Shown here: positions 8,669-19,260 of the stretch, in pieces | Layout: every line of letters starts with the position of its first letter | How positions within the stretch are numbered: the first letter of the stretch is position 1 | Assembly (NCBI RefSeq): GCF_900106525.1 | Contig: NZ_FNOG01000003.1 | Span: 95,726 to 159,725 of the forward strand | DNA length: 64,000 nucleotides | Reading direction: 5' to 3' | Source: Lysobacter enzymogenes | GTDB taxonomy: Bacteria > Pseudomonadota > Gammaproteobacteria > Xanthomonadales > Xanthomonadaceae | Program-made: the position numbers and the translations under genes | The notes under the pieces: model-generated | What the model was told of the DNA's origin: nothing | Seen by the model: the letters and a program-made list of their open reading frames with translations, nothing else | The model's database searches: none

Positions 8669-10180
8669 ATGAGCGACGACTCCCGACTCCACGAGCTGCG
8701 CGCCGAAGTCGGGCGCGTCGCTGCCACGCCGCTGTCCCGGCTGATCGCCGCCGACCCCGCCCGGGCCGGCGACTTCGCCCTCAAGGTCGGGCCGATCTAC
8801 GCCAGCTTCGCCCGCCAGGGCTACGACCGCGACGCCCTGGCCTGGCTGTTCCGCGCCGCCGAAGCGGCCGGCAGCCGCGAGCGCCTGCAGGCGCTGTTCG
8901 ACGGCCAGACCGTCAACGTCACCGAAGGCCGCCCGGCGCTGCACACCGCGCTGCGCGGCGATTTCTCCCACGCGCCGATCGCCCACGACGCCCACCGCGA
9001 GGCGCTCAAGGCGCGCGCGCAGATGCGCGCGGTGGTCGAGGCGCTGAGCGCGAGCGAGGTCACCGACATCGTCAGCGTCGGCATCGGCGGCTCCGACCTC
9101 GGCCCGCGCCTGGCGGTCGATGCGCTGAGCGGGCCGAAGCCGGGCCGCTTCCGCGTGCACTTCCTGTCCAACGTCGACGGCCACGCGGCCCAGCGCACGC
9201 TGGCCGGGCTCGATCCCAAGCGCACCGCGGCGCTGCTGATCTCCAAGACCTTCAGCACCCAGGAGACGCTGCTCAACGGCGGCATCCTGCGCGACTGGCT
9301 CGGCGACGATTCGCGTTTGTACGCGATCAGCGCCAACGTCGAACGCGCGGCGCAGGCCTTCAACATCCCGGCCGAGCGCATCCTGCCGATGTGGGACTGG
9401 GTCGGCGGCCGCTACTCGCTGTGGTCGGCGGTGGGTTTGCCGATCGCGCTGGCGATCGGCATGGACGCGTTCGAGCAGTTCCTCTCCGGCGCGGCGCAGA
9501 TGGACGCGCACGTGCTGCAGACCGAGCTGCCGCGCAACCTCGCCGCCTGGCACGCGCTGACCTCGATCTGGAACCGCAACGGCCAGGGCTACGCGACCCA
9601 GGCGGTGCTGGCCTACGACGAACGCCTGAAGCTGCTGTCGAACTACCTGCAGCAGCTGGTGATGGAGAGCCTGGGCAAGTCGGTCAAGCTCGACGGCTCG
9701 CCCGTGCACGGCGACACCGTGCCGGTGTGGTGGGGCGGCGCCGGCACCGACACCCAGCACAGCTTCTTCCAGGCGCTGCATCAGGGCACCTCGATCGTTC
9801 CGGCCGATTTCATCGGCGTGGTCCGCAGCGACGCGCCGTACCCGCAGAACCACCGCGCCCTGCACGCCAACCTGCTGGCGCAGACCGAGGCCTTCGCCAA
9901 CGGCCAGCGCAGCGACGACCCGCACCGCGCCTACGCCGGCGGCCGCCCGAGCACGACGATCCTGCTCGACGCGCTTACCCCGGCGTCGCTCGGCGCGCTG
10001 CTGTCGATGTACGAGCACAGCGTGTACCTGCAGTCGGTGTTTTGGGGCATCAACGCCTTCGACCAGTTCGGCGTCGAACTGGGCAAGCAGGTCGCCAGCA
10101 AGCTGCTGCCGGCACTGGCCGGCGAGGCCGAGGCGGACGATCCGGTGACGCGCGAGTTGTTGGCGCGGTTGCGCGGATAA
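8669..10180 (+). CDS. pgi: Glucose-6-phosphate isomerase
   Basis: Pgi interconverts glucose 6-phosphate and fructose 6-phosphate in the cytoplasm. The protein has 503 residues, shorter than the 549 of E. coli but normal for Xanthomonadaceae. Signature segments are [19 protein letters not shown] (about residue 145), the phosphate-binding [23 protein letters not shown], and [15 protein letters not shown] with the catalytic histidine. It follows panD closely (13 bases) and is closed by a strong hairpin. The assignment is secure. Confidence 0.96.
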   Translation: MSDDSRLHELRAEVGRVAATPLSRLIAADPARAGDFALKVGPIYASFARQGYDRDALAWLFRAAEAAGSRERLQALFDGQTVNVTEGRPALHTALRGDFSHAPIAHDAHREALKARAQMRAVVEALSASEVTDIVSVGIGGSDLGPRLAVDALSGPKPGRFRVHFLSNVDGHAAQRTLAGLDPKRTAALLISKTFSTQETLLNGGILRDWLGDDSRLYAISANVERAAQAFNIPAERILPMWDWVGGRYSLWSAVGLPIALAIGMDAFEQFLSGAAQMDAHVLQTELPRNLAAWHALTSIWNRNGQGYATQAVLAYDERLKLLSNYLQQLVMESLGKSVKLDGSPVHGDTVPVWWGGAGTDTQHSFFQALHQGTSIVPADFIGVVRSDAPYPQNHRALHANLLAQTEAFANGQRSDDPHRAYAGGRPSTTILLDALTPASLGALLSMYEHSVYLQSVFWGINAFDQFGVELGKQVASKLLPALAGEAEADDPVTRELLARLRG

Positions 10181-10198
10181 GTCGCTTGGCTTTGTGTT

Positions 10199-10226
10199 GA
10201 CGAACGGCGCTTAGGCGCCGTTCGTC
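10199..10226 (+). terminator. Hairpin terminator after pgi
   Basis: A perfect 12-bp stem (GACGAACGGCGC/GCGCCGTTCGTC) with a TTAG loop begins 18 bases after the pgi stop. The following GTTTC is a weak T run. Confidence 0.65.
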
Positions 10227-10258
10227 GTTTCAGGCCTCGGCGAAGCTGCGGCGGCTAC

Positions 10259-10358
10259 CTGTAGGAGCGGCGCGAGCCGCGACCGCGACAACGCAACTAC
10301 GCCGCAAGGTTCGCGGTGGCTGCGTTGTCGCGGTCGCGGCTCGCGCCGCTCCTACAGG
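10259..10358. repeat. Family A inverted repeat pair between pgi and queG
   Basis: The forward arm at about 10259-10297 (CTGTAGGAGCGGCGCGAGCC onward) and its reverse complement at about 10320-10358 are separated by only about 22 bases. The convergent pgi and queG genes both end here, so the hairpin may act as a bidirectional terminator. Confidence 0.85.
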
Positions 10359-10361
10359 GGA

Positions 10362-11480
10362 TTACAGGCAGGCTTCGTGCTTCGCCAGCGCCCATTGCAC
10401 GTGTTCGCGCACCAGCTCGCTCGGATGCTCCTGGCGCGAACGCAGCGCCGCGATCACCTCCGGCGTCGTCGGCGCATTGCCCAGCGCCACCGCGATATTG
10501 CGCAGCCAGCGCTCGTGCCCGCTGCGGCGGATCGCCGAGCCTTCGGTGCGGCGCAGGAACTCGTCCTCGTCCCAGGCGAACAACTGCGCCAACGTGGCCC
10601 GGTCGAGATCGTTGCGGGCGCGGAAATCCGGCTCGTCGCTGCGTTGGGCGAACTTGTTCCAAGGGCAGACCAGTTGGCAATCGTCGCAGCCGAAGATGCG
10701 GTTGCCGATCGGCTCGCGCAGCTCCAGCGGAATCGCGCCGGCGTGTTCGATGGTGAGGTAGGCGATGCAGCGGCGCGCGTCGAGCCGGTGCGGCGCGATG
10801 ATGGCCTGGGTCGGGCAGATGTCGATGCAGCGCACGCAGGTGCCGCAGTGCGCGCTGGCCGGCGCGTCCACCGGCAGCGGCAGGTCGACGTAGATCTCGC
10901 CGAGGAAGAACCACGAGCCGCCGTCCTTGTCGATCAGGCAGGTGTGCTTGCCGATCCAGCCGAGCCCGGCGTTGCGCGCCAGCGCGCGTTCCAGCACCGG
11001 CGCGGAATCGACGAACACGCGATGGCCGAACGGCCCCACCAGTTCCGCCAAACGCTCGGCCAGCCGCTGCAGGCGTTGGCGCATGAGCTTGTGGTAGTCG
11101 CGGCCGAGCGCGTAACGCGCGACATAGGCGCGTTCGCCGTCGGCCAGCGTGGCCCAGGCTTCGTCGTCGTCGCGGCGGCCGTAATCCAGGCCGACCGAAA
11201 TCACCCGCACCGTGCCCGGCAACAACTGCTGCGGCCGCGCGCGCAGCTCGCCGTGGCGCGCCATCCAGTCCATCGAGCCGTGCAGGCCGCGTTCCAGCCA
11301 ATCCAGCAGATAGGCCTCGTCCTGGCCCAGCTCGACGCCGCTGATGCCGCAGCGCTGGAAGCCGAATTCGCGCGCCAGCTCGCGGATGCGCCGCGCCAGC
11401 GCCGAGTAGTCGGGCGCCGGCCGGCCGGCGGGGTCGCCGGGCGCGTCGGAGGAACTGGGGCTGGCGTCGATCTGGCTCAC
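10362..11480 (-). CDS. queG: Epoxyqueuosine reductase
   Basis: QueG reduces epoxyqueuosine to queuosine in the wobble position of certain tRNAs, using cobalamin and two [4Fe-4S] clusters. GTG at 11480 gives 372 residues, close to the 379 of E. coli; upstream in-frame ATGs would add residues unlike the family and overlap nnr. Cluster motifs are CGTCVRCIDICP (about residues 212-223) and CDDCQLVCP (about 265-273). VDSAPVLER (about 157-165) carries the proposed catalytic aspartate. The C-terminal part looks like HEAT-type helices (GNAPTTPEVIAALRS). It is divergent from nnr, an arrangement common near tsaE in proteobacteria. Confidence 0.95.
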   Translation of the reverse strand: MSQIDASPSSSDAPGDPAGRPAPDYSALARRIRELAREFGFQRCGISGVELGQDEAYLLDWLERGLHGSMDWMARHGELRARPQQLLPGTVRVISVGLDYGRRDDDEAWATLADGERAYVARYALGRDYHKLMRQRLQRLAERLAELVGPFGHRVFVDSAPVLERALARNAGLGWIGKHTCLIDKDGGSWFFLGEIYVDLPLPVDAPASAHCGTCVRCIDICPTQAIIAPHRLDARRCIAYLTIEHAGAIPLELREPIGNRIFGCDDCQLVCPWNKFAQRSDEPDFRARNDLDRATLAQLFAWDEDEFLRRTEGSAIRRSGHERWLRNIAVALGNAPTTPEVIAALRSRQEHPSELVREHVQWALAKHEACL

Positions 11481-11491
11481 GATGCGCCAAG

Positions 11492-11499
11492 TATAGAAT
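11492..11499 (+). promoter_or_regulatory. Possible -10 element for nnr
   Basis: TATAGAAT lies between the divergent queG and nnr starts. It is only 7 bases before the ATG at 11506, so transcripts from it would be nearly leaderless or would use a later start. No good -35 is seen. AGGAG at 11546-11550 sits 12 bases before a later in-frame ATG at 11563. Confidence 0.35.
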
Positions 11500-11505
11500 C
11501 CAGGC

Positions 11506-13050
11506 ATGTCCCGGTCCCCCGATATCGCCGTCTCCGCCGAAATGGCAGGAGCGCCGCCAGAAATGCCGGCAGAAACGCCGCTGTACGACACCGCCGCGCT
11601 GCGCGCGGTCGAGCGCGCGGCCGCGGCCGAACTCGGCGACGATTTCGAGCTGATGCGCCGCGCCGGCGAAGCGGCCTGGCGCGAATGGCTGGATCGCTGG
11701 ACCCAGGCCTATTCGCTGCTGGTGGTGTGCGGCCCCGGCAACAACGGCGGCGACGGCTATGTCATGGCGACGCATGCGCTGCGCAACGGCCGCCGGGTGC
11801 GCGTGCTGCGCCTGCGCGAGCACGCGCCGCGCGGCGAACTGGCGCAGCGCGCGGCGGCCGAGTACGCCGCAGCCGGCGGCGCGACGATCGAATTCGACGG
11901 CGCGCTGCCGGCCGCCGACGCCATCGTCGACGCCTTGTTCGGCATAGGTTTGTCGCGTCCGCCCGACGCAACGGCAGGCGCACTGATCGCGGCGATCAAC
12001 GCCCACGGCGCGCCGGTGTTCGCGCTCGACGCGCCCAGCGGCGTCGACGCCGACCGCGGCGCCGCGCCCGGCGCGGCGGTGGTCGCCGACTGCACGCTGG
12101 AATTCATCGCCCGCAAGCACGGGCTGCGCACCGGCGCGGCGCTCGACTGCGCCGGCGAGCTGTTGCTCGCCGATCTCGGCCTGGACCTGCCTGCGCACGG
12201 CGTCTACCCGGTAGCCGAATGGCTGCGCGCGCCGGATTTGCGCCGCTGGCTGCGCCCGCGCCGGCGCGACAGCCACAAGGGCCGCAACGGCCGGGTGCTG
12301 TGCATCGGCGGCGACCACGGCCACGGCGGCGCGTTGATGCTGTGCGCGCAGGCCGCCTTGCGCAGCGGCGCCGGCTTGGTCGACGCGGCGACCCGCGCCG
12401 AGCACATCGCGCCGCTGCTGGCGCGCCTGCCCGAAGCGATGCCGCGCGCGGTGGAATCCAGCGAAGACGTACGCGCCGCGCTCGCCGCCGCCGACGTGAT
12501 CGCGATCGGCCCGGGCCTGGGCACGCAGGAGTGGGGCGCGCATTTGTTCGTCGCGGCGCTGACCAGCGGCAAGCCGCTGCTGCTCGACGCCGACGCCTTG
12601 AATCTGCTCGCCGCGCAGCCGCGCGCACTGCCCGCCGATTGCATCCTCACCCCGCATCCGGGCGAAGCCGCGCGCCTGCTCGGCAGCGACACCGCGCGCG
12701 TGCAGGCCGACAGCTACGCCGCGGTGCGCGCCTTGAGCGAGCGCTATCGCTGCGCGGTGGTGTTGAAGGGCGCGGGCACCTTGGTGCATGCGCCGGGGCA
12801 GGGCGTGCGCGCGATCGGCGCGGGCAATCCGGGCATGGCCGTGGGCGGTATGGGCGATGCGCTCAGCGGCGCGATCGCGGCGCTGCGCGCGCAAGGCCTG
12901 GACGCGTTCGACGCGGCGAGTTGCGGCGCGCTGCTGCATTCGGTGGCCGGCGATCGCGCTGCGCGCGAAGGCGGCGAACGCGGCCTGTTGCCGAGCGACC
13001 TGATGCCGTGGCTGCGCCGCTGCGCCAATCCGCGCGCGGATGAGCGATGA
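11506..13050 (+). CDS. nnr: Bifunctional NAD(P)H-hydrate repair enzyme (epimerase + dehydratase)
   Basis: Nnr repairs damaged NAD(P)H. The N-terminal NnrE domain (about residues 25-230) epimerises NAD(P)HX, and the C-terminal NnrD domain (about 245-505) dehydrates it. The 514 residues match E. coli YjeF. VVCGPGNNGGDGYVMA marks NnrE. VLCIGGDHGHGGALMLCAQ and AGNPGMAVGGMGDALSGAIA mark the ribokinase-like NnrD. The start could also be the ATG at 11542 or 11563; the first about 20 residues are not conserved-looking. tsaE overlaps its 3' end by 11 bases, the usual nnr-tsaE-amiC-mutL order. Confidence 0.94.
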   Translation: MSRSPDIAVSAEMAGAPPEMPAETPLYDTAALRAVERAAAAELGDDFELMRRAGEAAWREWLDRWTQAYSLLVVCGPGNNGGDGYVMATHALRNGRRVRVLRLREHAPRGELAQRAAAEYAAAGGATIEFDGALPAADAIVDALFGIGLSRPPDATAGALIAAINAHGAPVFALDAPSGVDADRGAAPGAAVVADCTLEFIARKHGLRTGAALDCAGELLLADLGLDLPAHGVYPVAEWLRAPDLRRWLRPRRRDSHKGRNGRVLCIGGDHGHGGALMLCAQAALRSGAGLVDAATRAEHIAPLLARLPEAMPRAVESSEDVRAALAAADVIAIGPGLGTQEWGAHLFVAALTSGKPLLLDADALNLLAAQPRALPADCILTPHPGEAARLLGSDTARVQADSYAAVRALSERYRCAVVLKGAGTLVHAPGQGVRAIGAGNPGMAVGGMGDALSGAIAALRAQGLDAFDAASCGALLHSVAGDRAAREGGERGLLPSDLMPWLRRCANPRADER

Positions 13051-13576
13051 TTTCGCGATGAATTCCGACGTCGCTTCCGAACTGCGTCTGCACCTGGCCG
13101 ACGCCGACGCCACCGACGCGCTCGGCGCCGCGCTCGCGGCCGCGCGCTCGCCTGCGAACGCGCCCGCGTTGCACGTGCACCTGCACGGCGACCTCGGCGC
13201 TGGCAAATCGACCCTGGCGCGCGCCCTGTTGCGGGCGCTCGGCGTGCAGGGCGCGATCCGCAGCCCGACCTACACCCTGGTCGAGCGCTACCCGCTCGCC
13301 GACGGCGGCGAAGCCTGGCACCTGGACCTGTACCGCATCGGCGACGCCGGCGAGCTGGAGTTCCTCGGCCTGGACGGCGGCGAGGCCAGCCTGTGGCTGA
13401 TCGAATGGCCCGAGCGCGGCCGCGGCTGGCTGCCGTCGGCCGATCTGCGCATCGATCTGGCCGTGGACGGGGCCGGCCGCAGCGTCCGGCTGGCGGCGGC
13501 CAGCGCCGGCGGTCGGGCCTGGCTGGCGGCGCTGGCCGCGGCGACCGGGATAGAGCCGGTTGCGGCCGACTCCTGA
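13040..13576 (+). CDS. tsaE: tRNA threonylcarbamoyladenosine biosynthesis ATPase TsaE
   Basis: TsaE is the ATPase that works with TsaB and TsaD to put threonylcarbamoyl on A37 of ANN-decoding tRNAs. In 178 residues it shows the Walker A motif HGDLGAGKSTLARALL (about 47-62), SPTYTLVERYP (switch-like segment) and HLDLYRIGDAGELEFLGL, a family signature. Its start overlaps the nnr stop by 11 bases, which suggests translational coupling. A second start, ATG at 13058, is possible. It is slightly longer than the about 153 of E. coli because of a loose C terminus. Confidence 0.93.
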   Translation: MSDDFAMNSDVASELRLHLADADATDALGAALAAARSPANAPALHVHLHGDLGAGKSTLARALLRALGVQGAIRSPTYTLVERYPLADGGEAWHLDLYRIGDAGELEFLGLDGGEASLWLIEWPERGRGWLPSADLRIDLAVDGAGRSVRLAAASAGGRAWLAALAAATGIEPVAADS

Positions 13577-13605
13577 ACGATTCCCTAGGAAGTGGCGGCA
13601 GGTGC

Positions 13606-13663
13606 CGGATTTGCAAGGAAAAAATACTTGCAATTCCATAATCGCAGCGCTTAACTTACGCCC
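13606..13663 (+). promoter_or_regulatory. AT-rich region upstream of amiC with twin TTGCAA sites
   Basis: A short A/T-rich stretch in GC-rich surroundings carries TTGCAA twice (13611-13616 and 13628-13633, 17 bases apart) and a -10-like CATAAT at 13637-13642. Spacing from the first TTGCAA to CATAAT is 20, longer than ideal, so the exact promoter is unsure. A promoter separating amiC from nnr-tsaE is plausible. Confidence 0.45.
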
Positions 13664-15427
13664 ATGCGAGTCAAGGGGGCCACCGTTCAGAAAGTCCTGA
13701 TGGGCCTGGCGCTCCTAGCGGCGCTGGCCTGGAATCTCGCTCATGCGAGCGAAATCAAGGGCTTGGAGCTGCGCAACGGTGCCACCGGCACCCGCGCCGA
13801 GATCGCTCTGGACGGCGCCGGCGAATACAAAGTCATCAGCCTCAAAGGCCCCGACCGTCTCGTGGTCGACTTGCCGGCCTCGCGCCTGGGCAAGGGCGTC
13901 CGGCTTCCGGCCGGCGCCGGCGTCATCAAATCCGTGCGCAGCGGCGAGCCGCAGCCCGGCACCGCGCGCATCGTGTTCGACCTCGCTCAACCCGTGGCGG
14001 TGCTCAAGCCGCACATCGAGCAGGGCCCCGGCGGCCCGCGTCTGATCCTGGAATGGCCGGGCGACGGCAGCGAGCCGGCGGCTGCGGTCGCCGCCGCGCC
14101 GAAGGCGCCCGATCCCAAGCCCGCCGCGACTGTGGCGGCGTCCGCGCCGACGCCGACCGCCGGGTTCCAGAACGTTCCCGCGCAGAACCCCGCCAGCCCC
14201 ACGGCCGACGTGCAAGCGGCCGATGCGGCCGTCGCCTCCAACGCCGCCTCCAACGCCGCCGCCAACAAGCTGATCGCCGAACTCGCCGCACGCAACGGCG
14301 CCGGCGCACCCACGCAAGCGCCGCCGCATTCCGCGCCGGCGGGCCAGCCGCCGGGCGCCGCTCCGGCCGTGGCCGCCGCCGCCGCGCCGCCGTCCGGCGC
14401 GCAGCAGGCCGCCAACCAGGCGGTGTTCGAACAGGCCGCGCAAGCACCGGTGCCGACCACCATTGCCACCGGCGTGCCGACCCGCATCGCCACGGGCGTG
14501 CCCACCCGCATCGCCACCGGCGTGCCGACGCCGATGCCCGGTTCGGCCGCCGCCAACGCCGCCGCCAACGCGAGCGCCGCCGCGAGCGCGCCGGCCAACG
14601 AGCCCGCGCCGCCGGCCGGCGCGGTCAAGACCTTGAAGGACGTGATGCGCGGCCGCGGCATGCGCCCGCTCATCATCGCCATCGATCCCGGCCACGGCGG
14701 CCAGGATCCCGGCGCGATCGGCCAGGGCGGCAAGCGCGAGAAGGACGTCACCCTGGCCATCGGCCGCGAGTTGGCGCGCCAGATCAACGCCACCCCGGGC
14801 CTGAAGGCCTACATGACCCGCGACAGCGACGTGTTCATCCCGCTGCCGCGCCGCGCCCAGCTGGCGCGTCAGGCCAAGGCCGACATGTTCGTCTCGATCC
14901 ACGCCGACGCGGCCGAAAACCGCAGCGCGCGCGGCTCGTCGGTGTACGTGCTTTCGCTCAAGGGCGCGACCTCGCAGCGCGCGCGCTGGCTGGCGGACAA
15001 GGAAAACGCCTCCGACCTGATCGGCGGCGTGCGCCTGCAGCAGACCGACAACACCCTGGCTTCGGTGCTGCTCGACCTGACCCAGAGCGGCCACATGAAG
15101 GCCTCCGAAGACGCCGCCGCGCACGTGCTCGAAGGCTTGCGCGACGTCGGCAACAACCACAAGCCGCACGTGGAGAAGGCCAACTTCGCGGTCCTGCGCA
15201 CCTCGGACATGCCGGCGATGCTGGTGGAGACCAACTTCATCTCCAATCCGGACGAAGAGCGCCGCCTGACTGACCCCTCGCACCAGCGCGCGCTGGCGCG
15301 CGCAGTGCTCGGCGGCATCAACAACTATTTCACCCGCCAGCCGCCGCCGGGTTCGCTGTACGCCGCGCGCGCCGAGGCCCAGCAGGCCTCGCCGCCGCAG
15401 GGTGGCGGTTTCGGCGGCAGCCGCTGA
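13664..15427 (+). CDS. amiC: Periplasmic N-acetylmuramoyl-L-alanine amidase (AMIN + Amidase_3)
   Basis: This zinc amidase cuts the bond between muramic acid and the stem peptide, mainly at division sites. The 587 residues comprise a signal peptide (about 1-28, ending AHA), an AMIN septum-targeting domain (about 30-130), a very long A/P-rich linker (about 135-330) and the catalytic domain (about 335-575). Catalytic motifs are AIDPGHGGQDPGA (zinc His), SIHADAAENRSARGSSVY and VETNFISNPDEE (zinc/catalytic Glu near 520). The linker contains tandem octapeptides VPTRIATG. E. coli AmiC has 417 residues; the extra length is the linker. Genes before and after (tsaE, mutL) are the standard context. Confidence 0.93.
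   Translation: MRVKGATVQKVLMGLALLAALAWNLAHASEIKGLELRNGATGTRAEIALDGAGEYKVISLKGPDRLVVDLPASRLGKGVRLPAGAGVIKSVRSGEPQPGTARIVFDLAQPVAVLKPHIEQGPGGPRLILEWPGDGSEPAAAVAAAPKAPDPKPAATVAASAPTPTAGFQNVPAQNPASPTADVQAADAAVASNAASNAAANKLIAELAARNGAGAPTQAPPHSAPAGQPPGAAPAVAAAAAPPSGAQQAANQAVFEQAAQAPVPTTIATGVPTRIATGVPTRIATGVPTPMPGSAAANAAANASAAASAPANEPAPPAGAVKTLKDVMRGRGMRPLIIAIDPGHGGQDPGAIGQGGKREKDVTLAIGRELARQINATPGLKAYMTRDSDVFIPLPRRAQLARQAKADMFVSIHADAAENRSARGSSVYVLSLKGATSQRARWLADKENASDLIGGVRLQQTDNTLASVLLDLTQSGHMKASEDAAAHVLEGLRDVGNNHKPHVEKANFAVLRTSDMPAMLVETNFISNPDEERRLTDPSHQRALARAVLGGINNYFTRQPPPGSLYAARAEAQQASPPQGGGFGGSR
14448..14530 (+). repeat. 24-base tandem repeat inside amiC
   Basis: Units of GGCGTGCCGACCCGCATCGC plus CACC repeat in frame, giving VPTTIATG, VPTRIATG, VPTRIATG and then VPTPMPG. 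Third-base differences show that the copies are diverging. Copy number may vary between strains. Confidence 0.85.
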
Positions 15428-15452
15428 CGGCGCGCCGGCGCATTCGACTTCG

Positions 15453-15486
15453 ACGGCCCCGGCGATCCCGGGGCCGTTTTCGTTTC
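15453..15486 (+). terminator. Rho-independent terminator after amiC
   Basis: A 10-bp stem (ACGGCCCCGG/CCGGGGCCGT) with a 5-base loop is followed by TTTCGTTT. It lies 26 bases after the amiC stop and would reduce readthrough into mutL. Confidence 0.85.
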
Positions 15487-15633
15487 GACCGTTCCCGCAG
15501 CGACCGCTGCGGGCGACGCCGCACCGCCAGCGCAACGCTGAGAGCGCAGGATCCGGATCGCTGAGCCGCGGCGGCAGCGGCTATCATCGATTCCCAATCC
15601 CCCCGCGGTGCCTGCGCGCACCGGAACGCCGCC

Positions 15634-17510
<1,877 letters not shown>

Positions 17511-17511
<1 letters not shown>

Positions 17512-18524
17512 TGACCGCCGCTGTCCGTTCGCCTGCCGTGACTGTTTCCCGCGCCGCGTTGCCGTGGCGCGGCGCGCTGTGCGCGGCGCTGCTGCTGCCG
17601 GCGCTGGCCGCCTGCGATTCGAGCGCGCAAAAGGCCGAGCGCGCCAAGGAGGCCGAGCGCGTCGCCCACGCCAGCGAGGATTTCCAGCGCGACCAACAAC
17701 TCTGGCGCGAACAGCGCAGCGCCGGGCTGCTCAAGCCCGACGGCTGGACCAGCCTGGTCGGGCTGCACCCGATCGAGGCCGGCGCGCATTACTTCGGCAG
17801 CGATCCGGACAACGGCATCCGTCTGAGCGTCGGCCCCGGCCACATCGGCCTGCTGCGGCTGGACAAAGGCCGGCTGCGCTTCGTGCCCGAGCGCGGGCTG
17901 GCGCTGACCCTCAACGAACAACCGCTCAAGGGCGCGGCGGTGCTGCTGGCCGACGACTCGCCGGCCGGCCCGACCCGGATCGGCTTCGACGAAGGCAAGG
18001 GCGTGCTGACCGCGATCAAGCGCGGCGGCAACTATTACCTGCGCGTGCGCCACGCGGACGCGCCCAGCCGCACCGGCTTCGCCGGCATCGAGTACTGGCC
18101 GGCGCAGCAGGACTGGAAGGTCACGGCCAAGTTCGTCGCCCATCCGGCCGGGCAGACCATCGAGGTGGCCAACATCATCGGCGTGGTCGAGCCGACCCCG
18201 AACCCCGGCGCGGTCGAGTTCGAGCACGACGGCCGCAGCTATCGCATCGAGGCGCTGGACCAGGGCGGCGAGGAGCTGATGCTGGTGTTCGCCGACCGCA
18301 CCAGCGGCCACGGCAGCTACAGCGCCGGGCGTTTCCTCGACGTGCCGCGGCCGAACCTGCAGGGCAAGGTCACGGTCGATTTCAACAAGGCCTACAACCC
18401 GCCGTGCGCGTTCACCCCGTTCGCGACCTGCCCGCTGCCGCCGCAGGGCAACCGGCTGGACCTGGAAGTCACCGCGGGCGAGAAGGCGTACAAGCACACG
18501 GACAAGACCGCGCAGGCATCTTGA
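17511..18524 (+). CDS. DUF1684 lipoprotein
   Basis: The protein has 337 residues. The start ATG shares an A with the mutL stop, so translation is probably coupled; an upstream in-frame ATG lies inside mutL. A signal peptide with lipobox ALAAC (C35) marks a lipoprotein. The DUF1684 family is recognised from WTSLVGLHPIEAGAHYFGS and the conserved end NPPCAFTPFATCPLPPQGNR plus AGEKAYK. The biochemical role of the family is not established. A helical charged segment (about 38-70) follows the lipid site. Confidence 0.85.
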
Positions 18525-18548
18525 GGCTTGCCGGGCGGGTTTGGTCAG

Positions 18549-19029
18549 GTGAAGCCCTGGATGCCCGCGTTCGCGGGCATGACGGTAGGAAGGTTGCGCG
18601 GTTTGGCGCAAGGCGAGTTGCACGGCTTGAGCGGGAGCTGGGTTTCGCCGCGCCCCTTCAAGCCGTCATCCCCGCGAAGGCGGGGATCCAGAGACTTCAG
18701 AGTCCTGTCGCGGTGAAGCCCTGGATGCCCGCCTTCGCGGGCATGACGGTAGGTCGGTTGCGCGGTCTGGCGCCAGGCGGGTTGCGCGGTTTGGGCGATA
18801 GCTGGGTTTCGCTGCGTCCCTTCAAGCCGTCATCCCCGCGAAGGCGGGGATCCAGAGACTTCGAGAGTCCTGTCGCGGTGAAGCCCTGGATGCCCGCCTT
18901 CGCGGGCATGACGGTAGGTCGGTTGCGCGGTCTGGCGCCAGGCGGGTTGCGCGGTTTGGGCGATAGCTGGGTTTCGCGGCGCCCCTTCAAGCCGTTATCC
19001 CCGCGAAAGCGGGGATCCAGAGACTTCAG
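18549..19029. repeat. Three tandem twin-hairpin units (family C)
   Basis: Three units of about 164, 165 and 152 bases start at 18549, 18713 and 18878. Each opens with GTGAAGCCCTGGATGCCCGC, whose ATGCCCGC/GCGGGCAT stem forms a hairpin. About 95 bases of variable GC-rich spacer (TTGCGCGG...GCTGGGTTTCG) follow. Each closes with a second hairpin, ATCCCCGC/GCGGGGAT, and CCAGAGACTTC. Units 2 and 3 are almost identical, unit 1 more diverged. The 736-base gap 18525-19260 holds no gene I can support. The same family appears inverted at 63859-64000. Confidence 0.9.
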
Positions 19030-19260
19030 CGCCATGCCTCGCCAACCCCGGCCCCGGCGCATCGATGGCCGCAAGCCGCACCCGCACGATTCGGCGCCCG
19101 CCCAATCCCGCAGCGCCCGCGATTTGCGATCGCAGTCGTTTACGCCTTCGTAATACGAACCCCAAGCCCCGCGTTCTACACTGGGCGCCCGTTTTCTCGC
19201 GCCGCGCCGCCGTCTGCGCCGCGGCCGCCGCCCGCCCATCTCCGAGGTCTTCGTCGCCCC

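Noticed and set aside
10297..13206. Long open frame running through queG on the minus strand and antisense to nnr
   Set aside because: It is out of frame with QueG and antisense to Nnr; both real proteins have complete motifs in other frames.
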